Source: Eopsaltria australis (Eukaryota; Chordata; Aves; Passeriformes; Petroicidae). From it: a stretch of 64,000 nucleotides of DNA. Below, in pieces: positions 48,028-60,414 of this stretch. The stretch is from positions 124,001 to 188,000 of the forward strand of contig JAVTVJ010000990.1 of the NCBI GenBank assembly GCA_034509425.1, in the 5' to 3' direction. Positions within the stretch are counted from its first letter, which is position 1. Each line of letters opens with the position of its first letter. The position numbers were made by a program, and so were the translations under genes. The notes under the pieces are model-generated. The model was not told the DNA's origin. It ran no database searches and saw nothing but the letters and a program-made list of their open reading frames with translations.

Positions 48028-51000
48028 ATCACAGTATGATTTTTCTAATTCTTTTATTTTTTTATTATGGGTTATTATAACTTAACCTTTTCTTTCTTGA
48101 GATTGGGATGCAAAATACTATGGAAAATCTCTTACTGAAAGTCACTGTCATTCAGAATTTATCTTTTCTACATAAATATGTTAGTCTCCTTCCTAAAGGA
48201 GCTCTTTGGAACAGGTGGCTTCCAGGCACAATAATTTTTTTATTCACACAGGGACTTAAGAGACAGACTAACAAAAAAAAAAATTGCTCAGAATGGGTCA
48301 GTACCTGTCAATATTCAAAGCTGATGTAAGAAGCACAGTAGTGTTTCAGCACTGCACTGAACAGTGATGTAGGGCTCAGCACAAACTCCATAGGGACTCT
48401 GAAATTCAGTTCCAGGTTTCTTACTGTTATTTCTAGTTCATTGGCTTTGAGCATGCTTTAAGGAAACCCTCTGTATATGAGTATTACTGCACTCACACTT
48501 TTCTTTCCCCTGAAATTTACAATCTACATGTATAAAATTAACATAAATAAAGGTGTATTTATCATCCTGGGTTTTTTTTAAAAACATATTCTAAAAACAC
48601 ATGGAAGAAGTGACCTAGAATCCTATTATCTGTACACAGAAACCGAAAAATTAGCCCTGTCCTGAGTACAAAAGAGGTGATAGGACAAAATTTCCTCTCC
48701 ATTCAGTTTAATAGACCTAGTTGCGTGCTTCATACTCACTTACTCCATAAGTACTCAGATTGCCTATGTACAAATGAAATAATTAATGAATGAAATATTG
48801 AGTACATTTTCAAGAGACACTGCCTTCTCTAGGCTGTCTTGCCCCCTTGATTTTCTTTATAATTTTTTTTGCTTTGTTTTGCTGTTTTTATTTTTAATAC
48901 ACAGGGGGGTGACAAAATATTCTGCCAGCCTTGGATTTCTTATTTGAATGTGCTTGTTGAAACCATTGTCTTTCATAAATTTTTAATTAATCTAATTAAA
49001 ATAATTAGATTAATTAATTTGATTAGTGGATTATAGTTAATCTTACATTATATTTTTCCCCTCTTTTGATGGAATACTTTTCTATGTCTAGATTAAGACT
49101 GAAAATTAAGTGCTCTCAGTTGAGTGTTCTAGGGTGAGGTTGGTTTTGAGATGTGGAATATTTTTGTGATAGTATAAGTAAGTATTGACACCTGCCATGA
49201 AAACATATTAAAATACAAAGATAAATGTAAAGTACAACGACAAATAAAGATGACTTTTTTTTCAAACTTATTTTAACCACTTTAGTCATTAACACTTTTT
49301 CTAAGGTGTGTTGTGACTGCTTTGTTAAACATCTATCTTGCACATTTTTAAATTACACTCATTTGGTACTTACTATTTAAATAAATATTATCTAAATATA
49401 ACTGTATATTGAGGGATGAAAAGTAACATTTCTTTTCCAGTTGTAGGGGAAGATTAAAGTAATTGCATACCTTATAAACCTTCTGCTAACTTGCAGAACT
49501 AATTTAAGAAATGGTCTTTTTTTTTTTTTATAACAGAGGTGTAATTCTTAAATTCTAAATTCTAAATCAAGGCAAATTTTTAAAGTTACTTCTTCTTGGA
49601 AAGTCCTAATAGTACACTTAATCAGCCAATAGACCTCTTAGTGTGTTTTTAACTACTTTATAAAATGACTTGAGATTAGTGATGGGTGTTTAGATAGTCT
49701 AGTAAATATCAGCATTTTGAGTTTTCTCACTGCTTTTGTTTTAATACACAGTGAATCAGTGGTTGTTTTTAGCACATTGCTCATATACAGTATCTTTCAA
49801 ATATTTCAAATCTTTCAAGTATTTTCATCTTTAAATTTATATTGAAAAGAAAACATAAATTTCTCCAAGAAAAGAATCACCAATGAATTCCAGTGGGATA
49901 TACTCAAATCTTGCTGCAGCAATGCAAAATTTGCAACTTCTAGTCAAGAAGAGGAAAACCCACAGAAAAGAGGTTTATTTGAAATAATTTGCATGATGTT
50001 TCAGTCTGCAATTGACTTTAGAATGTTATGTCCAAAAGGAATTAAAGCCTATGAGCTATCTGAAATATGGAGACATTTTTTTAAAAAAGACTTATTGCTT
50101 CATTCAGAAATCCTGAATCTTTGGTTAGCAAGAAGCTGTTCAACGAGGTATCTCTAGTAACCTCTTTTTAATTGAGAGTATTTTTCTTCTAATTTCTCAC
50201 ATTATTTAGTTTAGCAAGTGTTTCATAGGGTTAACAGCTTTGTGGATAAAAGCTGAATTAGCATCACAATACATTTCAGATATTTGGACTTCAGAAGTCT
50301 GAGTGCTCATTCAAAAGAAAAGGCTATTCAGTTAACTGTTTTCTGTCTTCAATTCTGTTCCTAAAATATTGATTCCAACACCCATAGTAGCAGCTTATCT
50401 TCTTTCTTCTTAATATTTCACATAAGGCAAGACAATTTATCAATCAGGATAATTTTCTTTTTCTATGACGTATTACCAGAAGTTTTTATTTCTGAGGAGC
50501 ATAAGCAATGCTAAATTTGAGGTGCTGAGTAAAATTTTGGAATCTCATTAAAACATCTTTGCATGCAGTACTTGGTATTCATTTATCAACAGCCCTCATA
50601 CTAAGCATATATTAGTAGAATGAAAATTATGATTGACTTTATGCATGTGCTTTTCAAAAAAAAATCATTGTATGAAAACTCTTTTTATTACAGCTTTTTC
50701 TATTTTGGTCTTCTCTTTCCTCTCATCCTGCACAAGACCTTGATTTTCCCATATATTGAATGTTTGCATAGCCTGTGTAAAAAAAGCAGTATTTAAAGGC
50801 TGAAGAGATTTTAGCTTCCTCCTTTTAAAATTTTTTTTCTTTTGACCTTTTCTTTTTAGTTTTCTGGTTTCTGCCAGTACCAGAAAAAGAATATTGAACT
50901 ACCAGAAGGAAAATCAATTAAGGTTGGCCAAACACATTACATTTCCATTATGAATATTCATGTGAATAGAAAATAAAATCTACTTAGAATGTGACTATAT

Positions 51001-51131
51001 GTCTTCTATCTTCAGTGTTTGTGACTGCTCTAGCAAACGAGTTGCTGGGAAAAAAAACAAATACAGAAATTATACATTTTAATATTTCTGATCAAATATT
51101 TTCTGTGAGAAAATTAGAGAGTTTAAGTTGG
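48028..51131. other. AT-rich non-coding stretch
   Basis: No gene is seen. It contains a perfect 16-bp-arm palindrome at 48983-49017, listed separately. Poly-T runs occur near 49509. Confidence 0.5.
48983..49017. repeat. Perfect inverted repeat, 16-bp arms, 3-nt loop
   Basis: The left arm TTAATTAATCTAATTA (48983-48998) and right arm TAATTAGATTAATTAA (49002-49017) are exact reverse complements around AAA. Being AT-only apart from one C:G pair, it could extrude as a cruciform. It also contains clustered TAATTA homeodomain-type cores. Confidence 0.9.
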
Positions 51132-51135
51132 CAAC

Positions 51136-51590
51136 TGATGCCTTTTTCTGGTCTTAGGAAATAAAGGCCCAGACATGGTTAGAGGGTTGGGGGTTGTTTC
51201 CCTCGGTATTTTAATAGGATCCCGTTCGATGGCTTCTGCCGTCCAGGTAGAACACGCCGCAAAAGCCCCGCCCCCCAATCGAGTGTACAATTAAAGACTC
51301 TACACATTAGCATATCTACCAGGAGGGCCCAATAAGGGGCCTGGGTGGGCTAACTTCTAGTTTACAAAATCTGTCCTACTAGGAGACCTTGAGAGCTCAC
51401 AAAAACAGGGTGTTTGGTCTCTAACTCTACGTGGCTTCAGGGGTGTTTAGTGTACTGGCCTACTAAACACCATGAAACCAGGCTAAACTATCACCTAAAG
51501 CATCACAAGTATGCATGCTAATACTTGTGAATGTAGGGAACAGTGTGAGAAATATTCAGGAGAAAAGCAGAAAAAATCCTTCAGGCATCA
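51136..51590 (-). mobile_element. Solo LTR, second copy of the 8.8 kb element, 455 bp
   Basis: It is the same sequence and orientation as 8800-9256, with TGATGCC...GGCATCA ends. A perfect 4-bp target-site duplication, CAAC, flanks it (51132-51135 and 51591-51594). By eye it differs from the other copy at fewer than twenty positions plus a few short gaps, roughly 4 percent. Several of the changes are C/T or G/A at CpG sites. It has no internal retroviral sequence. Confidence 0.88.
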
Positions 51591-51594
51591 CAAC

Positions 51595-54500
51595 CTACAG
51601 TCACATTCAAAACATGACTTTAGAGTAACTTCTACTGAGGATAGTTGACCCCAGATAAAATTTATCATGCCATCTTTTTCCACCTTTATTTTCCAAAAAA
51701 GAAGCATTTTGGGAAAAATTAAATCTGAGACTTATAAACTGAAGTATTCCTTAAGTAAGATTGAGATCAAGTGTTTGATCCAGAATGAAACCTGTCCAAT
51801 TACCTATCTGTTCAACTGTTTCTTGCTTTACTCTAAACAAAATGCTTTAGACGTACACTAAGATGACACCGTGTTCAGAAAATATGTGCTAAGCTTTCGG
51901 ATGAAACATTTCTTCACAAAAATGCAGGCCCCCAAAAAGCCTGAGATGTTTTGAGTCATGTCATGAAGGTTAAGTAAGAAGAAGCAAAGGGCTGTCATTG
52001 TGGAATTCATCAGACTGAGCAAAAACATCCTGTGCTGGTCACTGGGCTGCATCAGGAAATATTTTACATCTCAGAAAATGTCCCTGCCGAGCTAATGAAA
52101 GTGTAAGCTCAGACTACAAAGCTACTGGATAAATGCCGCAGTGGATTCTGGATACAAACACAATGCCAGTGTCAAATGCAAACTCATCTTTGTGACATAT
52201 GGTGTCATATCATGATGTTCATCTTCTGGTGAATTCTGCTGTTAGAGAAGAAATAATACCAGAATTATAAATTAATACCAGAAATTAAAGATTTCAAGTA
52301 GTTTTGAAAACCTCTGGTGACAAAAATGCTTGGTACAAACCTTGGACCTATACAGAATCCTGCACAAGAAAGATAGGTAATTTTTCAATACGAGACTTTT
52401 CTTAGAATCATGGATATTTGAACAAATGTTGTGAATTGTTCCTGACATTTAAATTTCTGAGAGGTTCATAAATTTAAGTGTGGAGTTTTTTCTTCAGGCA
52501 CTTTTTGCCCTGTTTAGTTCCTTTTCCTTTAGGAATAGTACATGCATTTTTTATTCAATAGCCTGACAGTTTCTGCATCAAGTTGCCATTTTTTAAAGAA
52601 GACAAAAAGCATACTGTCTTCCTGAAAACAGAATGCAAACTGACCAGTAAAACAGTAACACTGGTTTGAAAAATGAGGAAAAGTGGGCTTGCCATTCAAC
52701 ATGCTGCAATAGAGTTTTGAACTGTCACAAGGAAAAAAAAGCATTTTACTGGAAGGAATATGCATCTGCTAAACCAAAGTTATTTTGTCACATGAAAATT
52801 TCTTTCACTCATAATTAAAACCTCTCTCTCTCTTGGACTTTCTCTCAAGAAGAATTCTTTACTTTTAAAGACTTTTATAGTTTCAATTATATATTTTGAA
52901 AGTAAATACTTTTAAATCATATTTTTCTATGCAATTGCTGGAATGAATGCTCTCTTTATGTTATATTAGTAAATCACATTTTCCTATGTTTTTTTCACTC
53001 TCCCAATTCCACATTTTTCCAATTAGTTTAGTTAAATTGGGTTTTTTTTAGGGAGTGAAAAGCGTACAGGTGATAAGTTGAGTTCTGTTTCTCAAAATTA
53101 ATGAAAAATTTGAAGATTCAGAATAAAACATTTCTTAGCAAGTTAAAATATCAGGCCAAACATCTCTTCTTATGGGACTCTCACCAATGTTTTTAGTTTA
53201 AACTGATGTATTTAATATTTTTTACTGCTGCACATGGCTGAAATGAGAGCAGACAAAACTGTGATAGCAGTTGGGAAAGGCAGGAGAAACACAAGATAAA
53301 AACGTGTTTGTTACTAGAACAGGCTTACTAGCTAGATCAAGATAACTAAATCCATTTGAACTTTATATGAATTTAAGCCCAAACATAATTGGAATTTCAT
53401 TAGCTTTTCTATGATTTTCAATAATGAAAAACATATTTTACTGTTTGTATTTTTTAATCAATAAGAGGAGATAATAATGGTAAGCATTGTCCCACTTCTT
53501 GTGGAAGAAGAGGCTTGAATCTCAGAACTGGATCTCAAACTTAACCATCAAGCTTACTATCAACTAAGACAGAAAATAGATTCCATATTCAAATGGTTTG
53601 TAAAGACTTTACCACATAAGCGGCTACCTCTCAAGACCCAAACTACAATCAGTTTACTTAGAAGATAAGAAAGATAAGAAATAAAAACTGATGTTTTCCT
53701 TCATTTAGATTAACAGGACTTTAGGTTCCCTTTGTATTCACAGGTGATTTTAAACAAAAATGGAGAAAATAAACTAGTGAGCATGAAATGAGCAATAATT
53801 CAATCACTAATCCTTTCTAAATGGTGTTTTAACAAAAACTGGTATTCTAATAAATATCAATTGCAATTAATGTTCTGAGTATTTTACATCTCATTTTGTA
53901 ATGCAAACCCAAACCAAACAAAAAAAGAAATCATTTTTAGGAGCGTAAGTCTTGAAAGCCAGACCTGTCTGACAGCCAATTGCTTGTCATTTCTAAAAAG
54001 CCAATTAAGTAACTAATTATTCTGAATGAAAAATCTCTCTTGCTGATGGCTCCTAAATATAATATATATGTCTAAAACATCATTACAGAAGAAACACTGT
54101 ACCTGTAGGAGCATGGCTTTCTGTTTTCAAATAGCTGCTGAGGTGAAAGGGAAAAAAAGAAATTTGTACAGGTGCAGTGAATATTTTTCTTCTGCCACAA
54201 GCCCTTATTTACATGTGCACTGTTGTGAATGGGAAGGTCTGTGCAAAGGAGGGCTTGAAAGACTGGCTGCTGTAATTGGCTTGAATGACTGAGCAGTCAT
54301 CAGGGTCCGTGTAACTCTTGTTCACATTAAAGAGATTTATGCTGTGTGTACAGCAACCAAAGATCCCTTATGGTTTTGGACTGACCTCAGATTTTAGAAA
54401 GCAAGGACCATGCTTTGTAAAGAGGTTCTACTTCAGCTTTTCAATAGCATTATTTTTACACCGTTGTAGCAGCATCCTTGAAGAGGATTCATCAGCTTTC

Positions 54501-57500
54501 AGAGGTTCCAGAGTCCTGGTTTCATAGTATACACAGTAAATTATTATCTTTTTGTGGTAAGTTTGCAGCTAGATTTCAGTGTTTTCTTTTGTAACTGAAA
54601 TTTTTGAATAGAAATAGCAGTGAACATTCTTTTCCACGTTCAGCATTGTCTGTGCACTGTTGACATGCTTATTCGCTGCAACAGAAGTGATATGTCAATG
54701 TTGCCTTTCTGTGGACATGATACTAATGTGTACCTTGCAGGCCTTGTGAGAAGGTACTGAAGTAGGTAGACACAGGTAGACCTTATTGAACAACTTGTTT
54801 TTTTATTTAATTTACCTGTATTTTCCCATTAAAAATATGAGCTTTTGTTTTCTGCCTGATCATTTATTTTTCATGAGCTGGAAGGTCAAATAGCAAGATA
54901 GCTGTTTCTCAGCTATCTAAAGAAATTACTCTGTTGTGCATAGAAACTGCTTCAGCCCCATCCCATTCAAACCAGCTTCTATAGCAGGCCTTGGAATGAA
55001 ATCATTTGACATTCAAGCACAGGTTTCAATCCATGCAGGTCAATTTTGGTTGTTCCCGAGGAAATTAACTGGAGTGTGGATGACAGGGAACAAAGAACCA
55101 GAAGAGTAACAGTAATTCCTAGACTAGATTGGTTTCCATTCAAGCTAGGCAAAAACACAGACGTAGCGTGGTACTATGGGTATACATCTGAACCCTTATG
55201 GTAGTTAACTGTGCTCCAAATTAGAGAGGATTTTAAAGAATTCTCAAAAAAATTTTTTTAGACATTGTCTAAAATTTTGAAGATTTTTAATTGTTTTAAA
55301 TTAAATTGATAATCATAGGTAAGACTTATCTCAAAACTAAAGCTCAACAGGAAAAAGATTAAACTAGTAAAAGTAATCAAGTGTACTTGGCAAAAAGACT
55401 AGGCAGTGGTTTAGATTTACAACAGAAGGCCAGCTCAAGAAAATACCTTTCTTTCATTCACTCCTTTCAAAAGCTGTAAGCTGCAAGTAATACATAAATG
55501 AGTTTTGCAACAAAAATACCACCTAATCTGTATCCCCGTTTTTTATCAGTGATACTATCTATGATAATAAGCACTTTTATATTAATATTTCTTAATGCGC
55601 TCCATGGTTCCATATTTAGAAGGCCATAGATATTAATTTTCCAGCAAATAAACATTTCATCTTTTATCATGACGTGTTTTATACTTTTACTATTAATCCA
55701 CAAGGAATCTTTCAGCAAGACAGGACTGATTACTAGAGTGCATTTTTTTCACTCGCCTGTTTGTTTCATTTTGCTGACATTTCTAAATGAGAAAAAACAA
55801 ATTATTTCAGTTATGATAATGAGATTCTTTGCCAGATCAAAACCTGAAAACCAAAAATATTTCCAAATTTTGACAGTTGCAGTTTAAAACAGGAGAAAAT
55901 AATTTGTAAAATATAAGCTTCAGTTAACTTGCTTTAAAATAACTAATAACTGCTAGATAAATTGAAACTGAGTGGTTCAACTGCTTCCAAATTTATTTGA
56001 TGTGTTCTCCTAAAACAGTTTCAAAATAGTCAAAAATAAAAAGTACCTTCCCATGTCTTCAACTTGTTCCTCAAGTTGCTCCTTAAAGAAGATTTACAGC
56101 CCATTCTGTACAGGTGATGCATGAGAGGATACAATATGACACTGTTTTCCTTTCCTTTCTCCTGCTTTACTTGCCTAACTGTACCAGAATATATCTGGAT
56201 ATTTGGGTCCTGAAACACCTCTTCTAAAATGCCACATTTGAGAACTTTGTAGAATATCAGCCGACAGTTAAATTCTGCAACTTCTCCTGTCAAATGCTTA
56301 GCCAAAGAAAACATCTCAGGTACAATTACTGTTTCTGATCAGAGACAGGTTCTTGACTTCCTCTTCATTTTTATATTATTTATGTCAGGCTCTATCTCTC
56401 CATTACAAGCCTGAGATTATTCTCTTAATTAACAAGTGGAGTGTATTCCATTGCTGTTCTAATGAAAATAAAAGTAAGAGAAAAGCATTCTCAACTTAGG
56501 TTTAAAAGCATTCTCAACTTAGGTTTAATTTGCCTTTTTTTTTTAAACTGTAATAAATTGCATGCAGTGGTATAATGGTTGTATGGTCTTAAGATGTCAG
56601 TATTCATACAAGCCACTAAGAAGGAAAAAATGTTTATTCTCTCAATCTAAAATCTATATTGAAGAGCTACACATATTTTCATAGGCATATTGGGTTGTAT
56701 GTCTACTGTTAGAAATAAAAAAAATGGTAGCACAAAGATTGAGAAAAAAGATGGTCAAATCAAAAATTAGCACTGTGGGGTGAGGTTTGCAAAGAAAAGA
56801 TGTGCCACCTTCCCCCTCTAAGGGAACCGCATCTCCAGAAGGTAGTTGTAATGATTTCCTGTTGGCCAACAGAATGAGAACTCAGACAAACAAATACCCT
56901 GAGGTTCAGCCTTAGGATTTGTTCACACTTTGTACGCAGCTGAAACAGCACTATGCAGATAAGATGCCAAATAAATTGATTTCACCATTCTCACTTGACA
57001 ACAGATATAAACTGGTAAATAGAAGGGTCTTCACTGAGTGTGTTTTATGACCCTTAAAGGGAAAGAGGTTATATGGCTTTCTGAGGCCAGTAATTGTCAT
57101 AAAAAATCATCTGAGAGACAATTTATATTATGGAGAATATAAAGACATTAGATAAACGCGTTCATTTTGAGACAGCCTAGCTTTATTCAAAGAATCCTCC
57201 TTCGTGCCAGTGATCCTATCTCAAAAGCCTTTTTCAACCATCTGAATTGCATTTTATGAAGATGCTACTAACACTGCCAGAGCACATTTTGCAAATATAT
57301 ATATATTTACACACAAAGGAGGAAGAGTGGAACTTCAAATTATCTGTGCCACTCATCCCCCAATATTCTATTTTATGTAAATTTTCATAAAAGGAAATTA
57401 TGGATGTCTTTCAGAATATTTTCTCTGAAATTTTCAGTTTTGTCATCTGGGGTATGGTTAAAGGTATATGAATTAAATCATAGTTTGATTGTTTTACATG

Positions 57501-59040
57501 GCAAGCAATGTGTAGATCAAGCTGTTGTGAAGGACTTATTATCCAGTCTCTTTGGTTCCCAGATCAATAAACTGTAAAAAGAAGCATGACAAAGAAGTTC
57601 TATAAAACTGGTTGTCTACACAACAGGGCTTTTATATTTCTGACATTTTAATAGATCACCATCCTGAGCATTCCGAATCAATTGCACTCTACATATTGCA
57701 GAGCTTTTAAAATAACTGCTACATTTCTAGACTACTGATTTGCAGTTATCAGTCTCAGAAACCATGAATGAACCCACACTCAAACATTTTTCTATTACCC
57801 TTCATTTCTACTGTTTTGCCTATCCATGTTAGACCAGATAATTTGTTTTCTCCTGAACAAGTATGTTAGCAGTTTCATTAACCACTTTATAGTTTCACTT
57901 ATGCTGCCATTTCCACTTTGTTTATATTTTACATTGTTTTCACTTTATCTGAGGATTTATATTATTTTCTCAGCTGGTAGTATTTAAGAAAAATAAGAAG
58001 TTTAATTCCAATAAATCTAATAGATATCAATCTATTTAATTTTGGGCACTTTTTAACACTAAGAACTAAAAAAAGAAATTTTTTTAAAAATAGAGGAAAA
58101 TGTTAGTTTAGCTTTCTTACACATCATATACATCTTTATTAACTCAGAATTTTCAAGAGTTTAAATTAATCCACTGAATGAAAAATCTATTAGTTATATT
58201 GTTTTATCTGTGACTCCCATTCTTGTTTCCTCTTTTGTAGCTCTGAACATACAACTGTAGATCCATCCCAAGACATATCACCCTTAGCATGTTCTGAGTG
58301 CTTTCATTTTTTGTATTATATTTGGGATTCATTTATGAATGTTGTACACATGAGGAAAAAAAAAAGATTTTAAATGTTTGGTAAATTGAGCAATAGATCA
58401 ATAGCAAAAGCAATCATCACCAGGAATATAATGTACTTGGAATATACCAAAGCATAGTGCTTTTGAACTAAACTGCATTATATTGAGATCTTTATAGGGA
58501 TGAATACTCAGCTCATTATGTTGTTCTGGAGAAATGGTGAAATCAGTATGTACATACATGTCATGAATGACAAGGGATATTTTCCTAAATTGTTGCAAAC
58601 CTACTAAATAAGCACCTTTCCAGGGCTGTACATCAGGGATAAGAAGCTGACCCTCAGTGATTTTTCCTGCAGTGGTCTAAAGCTCCCTGTATAAACACTG
58701 TAGGACATTGCAACAGCTGCTTTGAATGCATCTGCCGTCTGGAAAAGTTTTAATGTTTTATTAGTGTCTATGGCTAGAGGACTGAGATTAACATACATTA
58801 ATTTATTCTGATATTTAATTTCTGATTTTTCAGAGCTGTGCACCAGTCAGAAGAACCACAGTTAAAGCTTTCAAACTAAAATTACATTATCCACTAGTTG
58901 GGCTGTGTTTCCTTCACTTCAATGTTTTTTACTGAAAGTTACACAAAGAAAGCCCTGTTCCATGACACTCACACAGAGTGTTTGCTGAGAGCAATAATCA
59001 TTTAGCCAGCTGTAGGTTTAATTGATTTAATGGTGGTGTT
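51595..59040. other. AT-rich non-coding stretch, 7.4 kb
   Basis: No gene, RNA gene or transposon is recognised. Small items are a 23-bp perfect tandem duplication at 56481-56526 and a TATATATATATAT run near 57296. Frames up to 94 codons (56030-56314, -) have no recognisable domain. Confidence 0.5.
56481..56526. repeat. Perfect 23-bp tandem duplication
   Basis: The unit AAAAGCATTCTCAACTTAGG plus TTT occurs at 56481-56503 and 56504-56526 without mismatch. Confidence 0.95.
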
Positions 59041-60164
59041 AATCGTAGAATATCCTGTGTTGGAAGGGACTCAAAAGGACCACTGAGTCCAATTCCTGTC
59101 CCTGCAAAAGACCACCTCCAATTGTCATACCTTGAGCCTGAGAGCATTGTTCAAACACTTCTTGATCTCTACCAGACAGCTACTATGAACACTTCTCTGG
59201 GGAGCCTGTTCCAGTGCCCAAACACCCTCTGGACAAAAATCCTTTTCCAACTATCCAGCTGTAACCTCCCCTGACTCAGTTTCAGGCCAATCCTCACCAC
59301 TGAACACCACAGAAAGGAGATCAGTGTCTGCCCCTCCTCTTCCCCACACGAGGAATGTGCAGACTGCGATGAGATCTCCCCTCCATCTCTTCATGTCCAG
59401 GCTGAACAGACCCAGTGACCTCAGCAGCTCCTCACACAGCTTCCCCTCCAGATCCTTCCTAATCCTCATGGCCCTCCTTTGGCCACTTTCTAATAACTTT
59501 AGAACTTTCTTATATTGTGTCACTAAACACTGCCTCCAGGACTCAAGGTGAGGCCAGCCCAGTGTAGAGCAGAGTGGGACAATCCCCTCCCTTGCCCAGC
59601 TGGTGGTGCCTGGCCTGATGGACCCCAGGACAGGGTTGGCCTTTCTGGCTGCCAGGGCACTGCTGACTTGTATTCATCTTGCTCCCAGTTCCCTTTTTCT
59701 AGTACTGCTTTACAGCATCTCATTCCCCAGTCTTTTCATACACCCAGGGTTACCCCATCCCAGGTGCAGAATCTGTCACTTGTCCTCATTAAACTCCATA
59801 GAGCTGGTGATTGTCCAGCTCTGGAACTCATCAAGGTCTCTCTTACAAGGCTTCTCTGCCCTTGAAGGAGTTGGCAGTTCCTCCCAATTTAGTATCATCA
59901 ACAAACTTAATTAGCATACCTTTGAGTCCTGCATCCAGGTCATTAATGAAGATGTTGAAGAGCACAGAGCCGAGGATGGAGCCCTGTGGAACACCCACAG
60001 GTGACAGGTCACCAGTCTTATTTCACTCCACTCACTATAAACCTTTGGATCCAAACCCTAAGCCAGTTGGTCACCATCACATGATGAGTTTATGCAGCTC
60101 TGGACATTTTGTCCAGACAAATGCTATGAGAAAGAGCATCAAGTATTTTGCTGATTACACCAAC
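59041..60164 (-). mobile_element. CR1 LINE, 5'-truncated, about 1.1 kb, minus strand
   Basis: The left edge (AATCGTAGAATATCCTGTGT, then TGGAAGGGACTC) is the reverse complement of a CR1 3' end. The minus frame at 59251-59523 keeps a readable part of ORF2 (YKKVLKLLESGQRRAMRIRK, then LGLFSLDMKRWRGDLIAV). Homology continues right to about 60160 (TGGACATTTTGTCCAGACAA, GCATCAAGTATTTTGCTGAT). Its 5' end runs directly into the poly-T start of the pyrimidine array. Confidence 0.9.
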
Positions 60165-60179
60165 TTTTTTTTTTTTTTT

Positions 60180-60414
60180 CCTTTCCCTTTCCCTTTCCCT
60201 TTCCCTTTCCCTTTTCCTTTTCCTTTTCCTTTTCCTTTTCCTTTTCCTTTTCCTTTTCCTTTTCCTTTTCCTTTTCCTTTTCCTTTTCCTTTTCCTTTTC
60301 CTTTTCCTTTTCCTTTTCCTTTTCCTTTTCCTTTTCCTTTTCCTTTTCCTTTTCCTTCCTTCCTTCCTTCCTTCCTTCCTTCCTTCCTTCCTTCCTTCCT
60401 TCCTTCCTTCCTTC
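60180..60414. repeat. Uninterrupted polypyrimidine tract (CTTTCC, CCTTTT, TTCC units)
   Basis: Every base on the plus strand from 60165 to about 60415 is C or T, so about 250 bp of the other strand is pure purine. The CCTTTT and TTCC blocks are mirror-symmetric, the sequence requirement for intramolecular triplex (H-DNA). Confidence 0.9.
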
